Shown here: positions 27,819-36,548 of the stretch, in pieces | Position numbering within the stretch: position 1 is the first letter of the stretch | Layout: each line of letters starts with the position of its first letter | From: DATCDE01 sp038252405 | GTDB lineage: Bacteria > Actinomycetota > Actinomycetes > Prado026 | Direction: 5' to 3' | NCBI GenBank assembly: GCA_038252405.1 | Contig: JBBSAJ010000015.1 | Coordinates: 1-54,714 of the forward strand | Length of the DNA: 54,714 nucleotides | The notes under the pieces: model-generated | Told to the model about the DNA's origin: nothing | Databases searched by the model: none | What the model saw: the letters and a program-made list of their open reading frames with translations, nothing else | Program-made: the position numbers and the translations under genes

Positions 27819-28469
27819 CTGCCCCGCGACACCTGGTGGAACCTCCCGGCCGAGCGCCGGGAGCGGGTGCTGGACGCCGCGATGCGGGAGTTCGGCACCC
27901 ACGGCTTCTCCGGCGGCAGCCTCAACGTGGTCGCCCGCGAGGCAGCGGTGGCCAAGGGCAGCCTGTTCCAGTACTTCGACGACAAGCTGGACCTGTTCGG
28001 GTACGTCTGCGACGTGACCAGCCAGCGGATCCGGTCCGAGCTGGAGCGACAGATCACCGACCTCGACCCGCAGCGGCCGTTCTTCGTCTTCCTCGAGGAC
28101 CTGCTGCTCGCCTGGGTCGGCTACTTCCACGCGCACCCGGTCGAGCGCGGCGTGACCGCTGCCACCAACCTCGAGATGGACGGCGCGGTGCGGTCCGCGG
28201 TCCGCGGGGTGGCCAACGGGCACTACTTGGAGGTGCTCGCCCCGTTGCTCGCGTCGGCCCACGCGAGGGGGGACCTGCGGGCCGACGCCGACCTGCCGGT
28301 GCTCACTGCCCACCTGCTGCTGCTCGCGCCGCACCTCGCCCTGGCCCCGTTCATCGAGGGGCTGGACCCGGTGCTGGCCCTGCACGGCCGCCCGCCGGAG
28401 GACCTGGTCGAGCCGGTGCACCGGCTGGTCTCGACCCTCGCCCACGCCTACACCTCGGAGCAGCCATGA
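27819..28469 (+). CDS. TetR family regulator, probable CTG start
   Basis: 216 residues if started at CTG 27819; a GTG at 27867 would give 200 residues but cut helix 1 of the DNA-binding domain. The frame has no ATG, GTG or TTG between the stop at 27753 and 27867. CGGAG lies 6 bases before the CTG. With the CTG the protein opens LPRDTWWNLPAERRERVLDA, a normal TetR lead-in, followed by the helix-turn-helix GGSLNVVAREAAVAKGSLFQ and YFDDKLDLFGY. The C-terminal ligand domain (about 75-216) contains RPFFVFLEDLLLAWVGYFHA. It overlaps the monooxygenase start by four bases and probably controls that gene, the hydrolase and possibly the acyl-CoA synthetase. Confidence 0.82.
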   Translation: MPRDTWWNLPAERRERVLDAAMREFGTHGFSGGSLNVVAREAAVAKGSLFQYFDDKLDLFGYVCDVTSQRIRSELERQITDLDPQRPFFVFLEDLLLAWVGYFHAHPVERGVTAATNLEMDGAVRSAVRGVANGHYLEVLAPLLASAHARGDLRADADLPVLTAHLLLLAPHLALAPFIEGLDPVLALHGRPPEDLVEPVHRLVSTLAHAYTSEQP

Positions 28470-29827
28470 CCGTCATCGACCGCCCGGGCACCTGGTGCGT
28501 CATCGGGGCCGGACCGCACGGCCTGGCCGCCGTCAAGGCCTTCCGCCAGCTCGGCCTCGCCGTCCAGGGGTACGAGCGCGAACCGGAGGTCGGCGGCAAC
28601 TGGAACTACGACGCCCGCAACTCGCGGGTGTACACGAGCACCCACCTGATCTCGAGCAAGCCGTTCACCGCCTACCCCGACTTCCCGATGCCGGACGACT
28701 ACCCCGACTACCCCAGCCACCGCCAGGTCCATGCCTACCTCAAGCGGTACGCCGACCACTTCGGCCTGCGCGAGGTCGTCGCCTTCAGCACCGATGTGGA
28801 GCGGGTCGAGCCGGTCGAGGGTGGCACCCACTGGGAGGTCACCGTCCGAGCCACCGACGGGACCGTGACGACCTCCCGGTTCGACGGCGTCGTCGTGGCC
28901 AACGGGCACAACTGGAACCCGAAGCTCCCGCAGTACCCCGGACAGGACGGGTTCACCGGACAGATCCTGCACTCGGCCGGCTACAAGGACCCCGCCATGC
29001 TGCGCGGCAAGCGGGTCCTCGTGGTCGGCGCCGGCAACACCGGCTGCGACCTGGCGGTGGAGGCGGCCCAACAGGCGGCCCAGGCCTTCCACTCGACCCG
29101 CCGCGGCTACTACTACAACCCCAAGTACGTGAACGGACGTCCCGCCGACCAGGTCGCCGACACCCTGCTGGTGCTGCGGCTGCCGCTGCCGGTGCGCCGG
29201 TTCCTCTTCGGCGTCACCCAGAAGGTCGTCGTCGGCGACTACGGCAAGTTCGGCCTGCGGCAGCCGGACCACAAGTTCTTCGCGACCCACCCCATCGTCA
29301 ACAGCCTGCTCGTCTACTACGTGGGGCAGGGCGACATCCAGCCCAAGCCGGACATCGAGCGCTTCGACGGGCCCGCGGTGGTGTTCACCGACGGCAGCCG
29401 GGTCGAGGTGGACCTCGTGCTGTTCGCCACGGGGTACCTGGTGCGTTTCGACTTCCTGGACGCCCACGGCCACCTGAACTGGCGGGACACCCATCCGCAC
29501 CTGTACCTGCACGTGTTCACCCCGCAGCACGACAACCTGTTCGTGGCCGGGCTGATCCAGCCGGACAGCGGGCAGTGGACGCTGGCGCACTGGCAGGCGA
29601 TGGCCATCGCCGGCTACGTCCGGGCGCGCACCGAGCGACCGGACCTGGCCGAGCGGTTCCGGGAGCTGGTCGCGTTGCACGCCGACGACCGGTTCAGCGG
29701 CGGGACCACGTACACCGACTCCAGCCGGCACTACTTCGAGGTCGCCCACCAGGACTACCTGACCGGCCTCGAGCGGGCCATCAACCTGCTCGAGGGCAGC
29801 CGGTCGCTGGCGAAGGCCGGCCGGTGA
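28466..29827 (+). CDS. Flavin-containing monooxygenase
   Basis: 453 residues. FAD site GAGPHG (14-19) with GGNWNY later; the class B monooxygenase identity motif F-x-G-x3-H-x3-Y is present as FTGQILHSAGY (about 162-172); the NADPH site VVGAGNTGCD is at about 185-194; and VLFATGY near 325 is the usual second-domain motif. The Tyr at the end of the identity motif and the C-terminal make-up fit an FMO/N- or S-oxygenating enzyme better than a classic Baeyer-Villiger enzyme, whose motif ends in Trp. Substrate unknown. It lies between a TetR gene (ATGA overlap) and an alpha/beta hydrolase (shared stop/start). Confidence 0.9.
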   Translation: MTVIDRPGTWCVIGAGPHGLAAVKAFRQLGLAVQGYEREPEVGGNWNYDARNSRVYTSTHLISSKPFTAYPDFPMPDDYPDYPSHRQVHAYLKRYADHFGLREVVAFSTDVERVEPVEGGTHWEVTVRATDGTVTTSRFDGVVVANGHNWNPKLPQYPGQDGFTGQILHSAGYKDPAMLRGKRVLVVGAGNTGCDLAVEAAQQAAQAFHSTRRGYYYNPKYVNGRPADQVADTLLVLRLPLPVRRFLFGVTQKVVVGDYGKFGLRQPDHKFFATHPIVNSLLVYYVGQGDIQPKPDIERFDGPAVVFTDGSRVEVDLVLFATGYLVRFDFLDAHGHLNWRDTHPHLYLHVFTPQHDNLFVAGLIQPDSGQWTLAHWQAMAIAGYVRARTERPDLAERFRELVALHADDRFSGGTTYTDSSRHYFEVAHQDYLTGLERAINLLEGSRSLAKAGR

Positions 29828-30672
29828 TGGCGGGAACGCCGCGTGCGCCCCGGACCAAGGCAATGCGCCCGCTCGACTGGGCGCTGCCGCCCACCCCGGT
29901 GTACCGCGAGGTGCTGTCGGTGCAGCCGCTCGACCTCCCCACCGACGGGCGGGACCGACCCCCCCTGCTGTTCGTCCACGGCATGGGGCACGGCGCCTGG
30001 TGCTTCGCCGAGCACTGGCTGCCGGCCGCCGCGGGTCGCGGCTTCCCGGCGTACGCGGTGTCACTGCGCGGCCACGGCGGGTCCGGTGGCCACCGCCGGC
30101 TGGGCCGCACCCTGCTGCGGGACTACGTCCACGACGTGCTGCAGACCGCCGTCTCGCTGCCCCGGCCCCCGGTGCTCGTCGGGCACTCGATGGGCGGGAC
30201 CGTGGTGCAGATGGTGCTCGACCGCTACCCCGCGCCGGCCGGCGTGCTGGTCGCGCCCGCACCGCTGCACGCCGGGTACCGCAGCCTGGGCGCGATCGCA
30301 CGCCAGCGGCCCACCCACGCGCTGCGCACCCTCGTCGGGGGCAGCCTGCCGATGACGGCGGACGCTCTGTTCGAGGGCCTCGACCCGGCCACCGCGGCCG
30401 GCTACGCCGGGCGTACCGGGCGGGAGTCGCCGCTCGTCCAGTACGACGTGGCGCTGCTCAGCCGGAGGGTCGGCCCGGTGCGGGCGCCGGTGCTGGTCGT
30501 GGGCACCCCCGACGACCGGTACGTCCCGCTGTCCGACGTGCGGATCACGGCCGAGCGGTTCGGCGTCGAGCCGCTGCTGTTCCCCGGGATGGGGCACGAC
30601 CTGATGCTGGACGCCGGCCAGGACCGGGTGCTCGACGCGATCCTGGACTGGGTCGAGGAGGTCGTCCTCTAG
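29827..30672 (+). CDS. Alpha/beta hydrolase
   Basis: 281 residues; ATG 29827 overlaps the monooxygenase stop by one base, and a GTG three bases earlier is also possible. The nucleophile elbow GHSMGG puts the serine at S121. The oxyanion region is LLFVHGMGHGAWCFAEHW, the acid is in TPDDRYVPLSD (about 228) and the histidine in GMGHDLMLD (about 257). This is a complete catalytic triad. Likely esterase, lipase or thioesterase on a small acyl substrate. With the TetR gene and monooxygenase it forms a compact three-gene operon. Confidence 0.9.
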   Translation: MAGTPRAPRTKAMRPLDWALPPTPVYREVLSVQPLDLPTDGRDRPPLLFVHGMGHGAWCFAEHWLPAAAGRGFPAYAVSLRGHGGSGGHRRLGRTLLRDYVHDVLQTAVSLPRPPVLVGHSMGGTVVQMVLDRYPAPAGVLVAPAPLHAGYRSLGAIARQRPTHALRTLVGGSLPMTADALFEGLDPATAAGYAGRTGRESPLVQYDVALLSRRVGPVRAPVLVVGTPDDRYVPLSDVRITAERFGVEPLLFPGMGHDLMLDAGQDRVLDAILDWVEEVVL

Positions 30673-30875
30673 GCGACGTCTAGGCGGCGTCCCACTGGTC
30701 ACATCCGTCGTCCGGTGTCCCAACGGCTGTCGAATCCGCACGGTTCGGTAACGATTCCCACGGAATCCGTGGATAGGGGACGTCTGTCCGTTGCGCGGGC
30801 AGTAGTCTCCCGGGCACGGGAGCCAGCCGATGCGGGTCGGCCGGACCGTCGACCGTCGCGGGGTGAGTCACGGCG

Positions 30876-31970
30876 ATGAGCGCGCAGGTGCCACCCACGG
30901 GTCTGCCCGGTGTGGCGGTGAGCCTGCGCGGGCTGCGCAAGGTCTTCGGCTCCGGCGACAACCAGGTGGTCGCCGTCGAGTCGGTCGACCTTGACGTCCT
31001 CGATGGCGAGTTCCTGACCCTGCTCGGCCCGTCCGGGTCCGGCAAGACCACCGTGCTGCGCATGATCGCCGGGTTCGAGCTGCCCACGGACGGGACCGTC
31101 CTGCTCGGCGGCCAGGACGTCACCCGGGCCGCGCCGTTCCTGCGCGACGTCAACACGGTCTTCCAGGACTACGCGCTGTTCCCGCACATGACCGTGCAGG
31201 AGAACGTCGAGTACGGGCTGCGGGTGAAGAAGGTCCCCAAGGCCGAGCGCCGGGAGCGGGCCCGGGCCGCGCTGGCCACCGTGCGCCTGGACGGCTACGG
31301 CGACCGGCATCCGTCCCAGCTCTCCGGCGGTCAGCGGCAGCGGGTGGCCCTGGCCCGCGCCTTGGTCAACCGGCCCAAGGTGCTCCTGCTCGACGAGCCG
31401 CTGGGGGCGCTGGACCTCAAGCTGCGCGAGGAGATGCAGGTCGAGCTGAAGGCCATCCAACGGCAGGTCGGGATCACGTTCGTGTTCGTGACCCACGACC
31501 AGGAGGAGGCCCTCACCATGTCGGACCGGATCGTGGTGTTCAGCCGCGGCCGGATCGAGCAGGTGGGCGAGCCCGCTGAGGTCTACGAGCGCCCGGCGAC
31601 CTCCTTCGTGGCCGGCTTCGTCGGCACCTCGAACCTGCTGCAGGGCGACGCCGCCCGGACCGTCTTCGGCAAGGACGGCGTGTTCAGCGTGCGACCCGAG
31701 AAGATCCGAGTCGCCGCCGAGGACGAGCAGCCAGCAGCCGGCGAGGACGGCGCGGCCGGCACGGTGCGCGACGTCGTCTACGTCGGGCCGGCCACCCGGT
31801 TCCTGGTGGACCTCGACGCCGGCGGCACCCTCGTCGCGCTCCAGCAGAACCTGCGGACGTCGTCCCAGGACGTCCGGGGCCTGCGGGACACGCGGGTCCG
31901 GCTGATCTGGAACAAGGAACACGAGTTCTCGGTGGCATCCGCTGCCGGGGCGGACGAGCCCAACCGATGA
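30876..31970 (+). CDS. potA: Polyamine-type ABC transporter ATP-binding protein
   Basis: 364 residues. Walker A GPSGSGKTT at 51-59, Q-loop VFQDYALFPHMTV (95-107), signature LSGGQ at 149-153, Walker B VLLLDEPLGALDLK (169-182) and the switch-His segment FVTHDQEE. The C-terminal TOBE-like domain (about 240-350) is typical for PotA/MalK-type ATPases. It powers the uptake system made with the next three genes. The 203 bases before it (30673-30875) hold no gene; I see no convincing promoter. Spermidine/putrescine specificity is the usual annotation for this order, not proven by sequence. Confidence 0.92.
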   Translation: MSAQVPPTGLPGVAVSLRGLRKVFGSGDNQVVAVESVDLDVLDGEFLTLLGPSGSGKTTVLRMIAGFELPTDGTVLLGGQDVTRAAPFLRDVNTVFQDYALFPHMTVQENVEYGLRVKKVPKAERRERARAALATVRLDGYGDRHPSQLSGGQRQRVALARALVNRPKVLLLDEPLGALDLKLREEMQVELKAIQRQVGITFVFVTHDQEEALTMSDRIVVFSRGRIEQVGEPAEVYERPATSFVAGFVGTSNLLQGDAARTVFGKDGVFSVRPEKIRVAAEDEQPAAGEDGAAGTVRDVVYVGPATRFLVDLDAGGTLVALQQNLRTSSQDVRGLRDTRVRLIWNKEHEFSVASAAGADEPNR

Positions 31971-31981
31971 GGAGAACCCAG

Positions 31982-33190
31982 ATGGCTCACAAGAGGCTGT
32001 TCAAGGTCGCCGCGGTCGGCGCGCTCGCCGCGCTGCTGGCGACCGCGTGCGGGGGCAGCTCGAGCGGCGGTGGTGGCACCAGCACCCAGGCCGAGCCGCC
32101 GAAGCTGGCGGCCCTGCAGTCCCTGGGCACGGGCGAGGGACAGGTCAACATCCTGGCGTGGGCCGGGTACGCCGAGAACGGGAGCACCGACCCGAAGGTT
32201 GACTGGGTCACCCCGTTCGAACAGGCGACCGGCTGCAAGGCCAACGTCCAGGTGGCCAACACCTCCGATGAGATGTTCGAGAAGATGGGCGCCGGGCAGT
32301 TCGACGTCGTGTCGGCGTCGGGAGACTCCTCCCTGCGGATGATCTACGCGGGCAAGGTCGCGCCGGTGAACACCTCGCTGCTCACCAACTACGCCGACAT
32401 CCCGGCATGGCAGGAGACCCAGCAGTGGAACTCGGTGAACGGCGTCGCCTACGGCATCCCGCACGGCTGGGGAGCCCAGCTGCTGGCCTACCGCACCGAC
32501 GTCGCCAAGCCGGCCCCTGACTCCTGGAGCGTGGCCTACGACGCGAACACGCCGTACAAGGGCAAGGTCACCGTCTACGACTCCCCGACCGACGGCCTCG
32601 CGATGGCCGCGGTGTACCTGATGGCCACCCAGCCCGACCTCGGGATCAAGAACCCGTACGCGCTGGACCAGAAGCAGTTCGACGCCGCCGTCAAGCTGGC
32701 CACCGACCAGAAGGCGCTGGCCGGGTCGTACTGGTCGGCGTACACCGACGCGCAGAAGGCGCTGGAGAGCGGCAGCACGGTCGTCGGCTCGACCTGGCAG
32801 ATCATCGTGAACCTGGCCAAGGCGGACAAGGCTCCGGTCGAGTCGGTGCTGCCGAAGGAGGGCGCCACCGGCTGGGCGGACACCTGGATGATCGATGCGA
32901 AGTCACCACACCCGAACTGCGCCTACCTGTGGATGAACCACATCACCTCGCCGCCGGTGCAGGCGCAGGTGGCCGAGTGGTTCGGCGAGGCGCCGGCGAA
33001 CACCAAGGCGTGCGACCTGACCACGGACAAGACGCACTGTGACACGTTCCACGCCAAGGACGAGGCCTACTTCAAGCAGATCTGGTTCTGGTCCACGCCG
33101 CAGTCCGGCTGCCTGGACGGGCGCACCGACACCACGTGCGTGCCGTACTCGGAGTGGACGAAGGCGTGGAGCAGCCTGCGCAACAGCTGA
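31982..33190 (+). CDS. potD: Polyamine-type ABC transporter substrate-binding lipoprotein
   Basis: 402 residues from ATG 31982, which has GAGGAG at 7 bases; an ATG at 31967 overlapping the potA stop is in frame but unneeded. The signal peptide RLFKVAAVGALAALLATAC ends in a lipobox-like cysteine followed by GGSSSGGGG, so this is an exported lipid-anchored binding protein. The mature part opens INILAWAGYAENG-like (VNILAWAGYAENGSTDPKVD), and carries FDVVSASGDSSLRMIYAGKV, NSVNGVAYGIPHGWGAQLLA and PDSWSVAYDAN, the pattern of PotD-type proteins. It captures a cationic solute outside the membrane for the permeases that follow. The substrate is inferred from family. Confidence 0.9.
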   Translation: MAHKRLFKVAAVGALAALLATACGGSSSGGGGTSTQAEPPKLAALQSLGTGEGQVNILAWAGYAENGSTDPKVDWVTPFEQATGCKANVQVANTSDEMFEKMGAGQFDVVSASGDSSLRMIYAGKVAPVNTSLLTNYADIPAWQETQQWNSVNGVAYGIPHGWGAQLLAYRTDVAKPAPDSWSVAYDANTPYKGKVTVYDSPTDGLAMAAVYLMATQPDLGIKNPYALDQKQFDAAVKLATDQKALAGSYWSAYTDAQKALESGSTVVGSTWQIIVNLAKADKAPVESVLPKEGATGWADTWMIDAKSPHPNCAYLWMNHITSPPVQAQVAEWFGEAPANTKACDLTTDKTHCDTFHAKDEAYFKQIWFWSTPQSGCLDGRTDTTCVPYSEWTKAWSSLRNS

Positions 33191-33199
33191 TCCGAACCG

Positions 33200-34102
33200 A
33201 TGAGCGCCCACACCGAGACGTCGGAGGTCCGGCCGGTCACGCTGACCGGCCGGGTCTCCGACGCCATGTCCCGCCGGCCGCGGCTGCGGCTGGCCGGACT
33301 GCTCGGCCTGCCCATGCTGTGGCTGGTCCTGGTCTACTTCGCCGCGCTGTTCGCGCTGCTCATCACGTCGTTCTACAGCGTCGACGAGTTCACCAACGCC
33401 GTCGTGCGCACCTTCACGACGCAGAACTTCGTCGACGTGTTCACCGACCCGGCGTACCTCAAGGCGACCCTGCGCACGGTGGGCATCGCCGCCTCCGTCA
33501 CCGTGATCTGCATCGGGCTGGCGCTGCCCATGGCGTTCTTCATGGCGAAGGTGGCGTCGCGCCGGTGGCGCAACCTGCTCGTCGCGCTGGTCATCACGCC
33601 GCTGTGGGCGGCCTACCTGGTCAAGGTCTACGCCTGGCAGGCCATGGTGCAGCCCGAGACGGGCGTCATCGCCTGGATGCTCAAGCCGTTCGGGCTCAGC
33701 GGCCCGGGCTACGGCACCACCGCGGTGGTCCTCACCTTGTCCTACCTGTGGCTGCCGTACATGATCCTGCCGATCTATGCGGGGCTGGAGCGGCTGCCCG
33801 ACTCGCTGCTGGACGCCGCCGGCGACCTGGGCGCCAGGTCCGGCCGGACGGTCCGCACCGTGGTGCTGCCGCTGATCTACCCCTCGATCGTGGCCGGCTC
33901 GATCTTCACGTTCTCGCTGAGCCTGGGCGACTACATCACCGTTCAGATCGTCGGCGGGAAGACCCAGATGCTGGGCAACATCGTCTACCAGAACTACACG
34001 ACCAACCTGCCGTTCGCGGCGACCATCGCGCTGATCCCGGTGGCGATCATGGTGGTGTACCTCGCCGCGGTGCGCCGGACCGGCGCCTTGGAGAACCTGT
34101 GA
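33200..34102 (+). CDS. potB: Polyamine-type ABC transporter permease 1
   Basis: 300 residues. An amphipathic start is followed by about six membrane helices (first LGLPMLWLVLVYFAALFALL, about 32-52). The binding-protein-dependent permease motif is in the cytoplasmic loop: LPDSLLDAAGDLGARSGRTV (EAA-like), then VVLPLIYPSIVAGSIFTFSL. PotB-type sequence YLVKVYAWQAMVQPETGVI is present. It forms half of the membrane channel, with the second permease encoded 10 bases later. Confidence 0.93.
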   Translation: MSAHTETSEVRPVTLTGRVSDAMSRRPRLRLAGLLGLPMLWLVLVYFAALFALLITSFYSVDEFTNAVVRTFTTQNFVDVFTDPAYLKATLRTVGIAASVTVICIGLALPMAFFMAKVASRRWRNLLVALVITPLWAAYLVKVYAWQAMVQPETGVIAWMLKPFGLSGPGYGTTAVVLTLSYLWLPYMILPIYAGLERLPDSLLDAAGDLGARSGRTVRTVVLPLIYPSIVAGSIFTFSLSLGDYITVQIVGGKTQMLGNIVYQNYTTNLPFAATIALIPVAIMVVYLAAVRRTGALENL

Positions 34103-34112
34103 GGGGGCCGCG

Positions 34113-34922
34113 GTGAACCTGTCCCGGCCGGCCCGGTGGGGGCTCGGGACGGCCGCGGCCGTCGTGCTGGCGTTCGTGTACGTGCCCCTCGCGGTGGTGC
34201 TGGTCAACTCGTTCAACGCCAGCAAGGTCTTCGCCTGGCCGCCGAAGGAGTTCACGACGCACTGGTGGAAGCAGGTGATCGGAAACCCCGGGATCCGGGA
34301 GGCCGTGCTGACCTCCTTCGAGGTCGGCGTGGTCGCCACGCTCATCGCGCTGGTGCTCGGCACGCTGCTGTCGTTCGCACTGGCGCGGTACACGTTCTTC
34401 GGCCAGCAGACCCTGTCGCTGCTCGTGGTGCTCCCGATCGCGCTGCCCGGCATCGTGACCGCCCTCGCGTTCCGGACCGCCTTCCGGTCCGTCCTCGGCG
34501 TCGAGCTGTCGATGTGGACGGTGGCGGTCTCGCACGCCACGTTCTGCATCGTCGTCGTCTACAACAACGTGATCGCCCGGCTGCGGCGCACCGGCACCAG
34601 CCCACAGGAGGCGTCGATGGACCTCGGCGCGGACAGCTTCCTGACGTTCCGGCTGGTCACCTTCCCGCTGCTGCGCGGCGCCATGCTCGGCGGGGCGCTA
34701 CTCGCGTTCGGGCTGTCCTTCGACGAGATCGTCGTCACGCTGTTCACCGCGCCGCCCGGCGTGATCACCGTGCCGATCTGGATCTTCCAGAACCTGTTCC
34801 GGCCGAACCAGGCGCCGGTCGTCAACGTGGTGGCGGCCATCCTGGTGGTGCTGTCCGTGATCCCGATCTACTTCAGCCAGAAGCTGTCCGGGGACGCCGG
34901 CCACGCCGGCGGGCGCCTCTAG
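34113..34922 (+). CDS. potC: Polyamine-type ABC transporter permease 2
   Basis: 269 residues from a GTG start. Opening helix LGTAAAVVLAFVYVPLAVVL and NSFNASKVFAWPPKEFTTHW match PotC. The EAA-type loop is TGTSPQEASMDLGADSFLTF followed by RLVTFPLLRGAMLGGALLAF. Six helices in all. It completes the importer and is followed at once by a strong hairpin, so the transcript potABCD-like ends here. Gene order ATPase-binding protein-permease-permease differs from the enteric potABCD order. Confidence 0.93.
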   Translation: MNLSRPARWGLGTAAAVVLAFVYVPLAVVLVNSFNASKVFAWPPKEFTTHWWKQVIGNPGIREAVLTSFEVGVVATLIALVLGTLLSFALARYTFFGQQTLSLLVVLPIALPGIVTALAFRTAFRSVLGVELSMWTVAVSHATFCIVVVYNNVIARLRRTGTSPQEASMDLGADSFLTFRLVTFPLLRGAMLGGALLAFGLSFDEIVVTLFTAPPGVITVPIWIFQNLFRPNQAPVVNVVAAILVVLSVIPIYFSQKLSGDAGHAGGRL

Positions 34923-34966
34923 CTGTCAGGGTGAGGACGGCCCATAGACCGTCGTCACCCTGACAG
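34923..34966 (+). terminator. 18-bp hairpin terminator of the ABC operon
   Basis: CTGTCAGGGTGAGGACGG pairs with CCGTCGTCACCCTGACAG with one mismatch around an 8-base loop, starting at the base after the stop codon. It isolates the transporter from purF. Confidence 0.75.
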
Positions 34967-34979
34967 GTCGGCGGGCACG

Positions 34980-34985
34980 TAGACT
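34980..34985 (+). promoter_or_regulatory. -10 box of putative leaderless purF promoter
   Basis: TAGACT with a 6-base spacer to the GTG at 34992, directly after the terminator hairpin; no ribosome site. Confidence 0.55.
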
Positions 34986-34991
34986 GCTGCC

Positions 34992-36548
34992 GTGCCACGT
35001 GGCGACGGTCGGTTGAACCACGAGCTCCTCCCCGGCGAGAACGGCCCGCAAGACGCCTGCGGCGTCTTCGGTGTCTGGGCCCCCGGCGAGGAGGTTGCCA
35101 AGCTCACCTACTTCGGCCTCTACGCCCTGCAGCACCGGGGCCAGGAGTCGGCCGGCATCGCGGTGAGCAACGGCCACCAGATCCTGGTCTACAAGGACAT
35201 GGGCCTGGTCGCGCAGGTGTTCGACGAGTCGCACCTGTCTGCGCTGCTCGGACACCTGTCGATCGGCCACTGCCGGTACTCGACCACCGGCGCCAGCGTC
35301 TGGGAGAACGCCCAGCCGACGTTCCGGGCCACTGCCACCGGCTCCATCGCGCTGGGCCACAACGGCAACCTGACCAACACCTCCGAGCTGGCCGCCATGG
35401 TCGACGAGCTGGACTCCGAGCGGGGCGAGCTGCCGCTCAGGGGCACCGCGCCGATCCGGTCGACGTCCGACACCGACCTGGTGACCACGCTGCTGGCGTC
35501 GCACCCGGACCGTTCGATCGAGGCCAGCGCGCTGGACATCCTGCCCCGGCTGCGCGGCGCGTTCTCGCTGGTGTTCATGGACGAGGGCACCCTGTACGCT
35601 GCCCGGGACCCGCAGGGCATCCGGCCGCTCGTGCTCGGCCGGCTGGAGCGCGGCTGGGTGGTCGCCTCCGAGACCGCCGCCCTGGACATCGTGGGCGCGG
35701 CGTTCATCCGGGAGGTCGAGCCGGGCGAGCTGCTGGTCATCGACGAGCACGGTCTGCGCTCCCAGCGGTTCGCCGAGGCCGCGCCCAAGGGCTGCATCTT
35801 CGAGTACGTCTACCTGGCCCGCCCGGACACCACGATCGCCGGGCGCAGCGTCCACACGACCCGGGTCGAGGTCGGACGCCGGCTGGCCAGGGAGGCGCCC
35901 GCCGACGCGGATCTGGTGATCCCCGTCCCGGAGTCCGGCACCCCCGCGGCCGTCGGCTACTCGCAGGAGTCGGGCATCCCCTACGGGCAGGGCCTGGTCA
36001 AGAACGCCTACGTCGGCCGGACCTTCATCCAGCCGTCCCAGACCATCCGGCAGCTGGGCATCAGGCTCAAGCTGAACCCGCTGCGCGAGGTGATCCAGGG
36101 CAAGCGTCTGGTCGTCGTCGACGACTCGATCGTGCGCGGCAACACCCAGCGCGCGCTCGTGCGGATGCTGCGTGAGGCGGGGGCCACCGAGGTGCACGTG
36201 CGGATCGCCTCACCGCCGGTGAAGTGGCCGTGCTTCTACGGCATCGACTTCGCCACCCGGGCCGAGCTGGTGGCGAACGGGCTCACGGTCGACGAGATCC
36301 GCCAGTCGATCGGTGCCGACTCGCTGTCCTACATCTCCCTCGAGGAGCTGGTCGACGCGACCACCGTCCCCGCGGACCGGCTGTGCAGCGCCTGTTTCGA
36401 CGGCTCCTACCCGGTGCCGCTCCCGGAGCCTGAGCACCTGGGCAAGCACCTGCTGGAGGCCTTCGACCAGGCGGTGCCCACCGACGCCGACGGCCTGCCC
36501 ACGCTGGTCGCCGGGAGCGGGGCGTCCGACGCCCTGACCCGCCCGTGA
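34992..36548 (+). CDS. purF: Amidophosphoribosyltransferase
   Basis: 518 residues. It makes phosphoribosylamine from PRPP and glutamine, the committed step of purine synthesis. The protein has a 22-residue leader that is presumably removed to free the catalytic C23 in PQDACGVFGVW. The glutaminase domain shows HRGQESAGIA, GHCRYSTTGASVWENAQP and ALGHNGNLTN; the PRTase domain shows VVVDDSIVRGNTQRALV. Cysteines in KGCIFEY, PCFYGID and RLCSACFDGSYP fit the [4Fe-4S] type of enzyme known from Bacillus and actinobacteria. purM follows with a four-base overlap. Confidence 0.97.
   Translation: MPRGDGRLNHELLPGENGPQDACGVFGVWAPGEEVAKLTYFGLYALQHRGQESAGIAVSNGHQILVYKDMGLVAQVFDESHLSALLGHLSIGHCRYSTTGASVWENAQPTFRATATGSIALGHNGNLTNTSELAAMVDELDSERGELPLRGTAPIRSTSDTDLVTTLLASHPDRSIEASALDILPRLRGAFSLVFMDEGTLYAARDPQGIRPLVLGRLERGWVVASETAALDIVGAAFIREVEPGELLVIDEHGLRSQRFAEAAPKGCIFEYVYLARPDTTIAGRSVHTTRVEVGRRLAREAPADADLVIPVPESGTPAAVGYSQESGIPYGQGLVKNAYVGRTFIQPSQTIRQLGIRLKLNPLREVIQGKRLVVVDDSIVRGNTQRALVRMLREAGATEVHVRIASPPVKWPCFYGIDFATRAELVANGLTVDEIRQSIGADSLSYISLEELVDATTVPADRLCSACFDGSYPVPLPEPEHLGKHLLEAFDQAVPTDADGLPTLVAGSGASDALTRP

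Noticed and set aside
30673..30875. Possible riboswitch or operator before the ABC transporter
   Set aside because: The segment has a few inverted bits (CCCACGGAATCCGTGG) but no recognisable riboswitch class and no aligned promoter.
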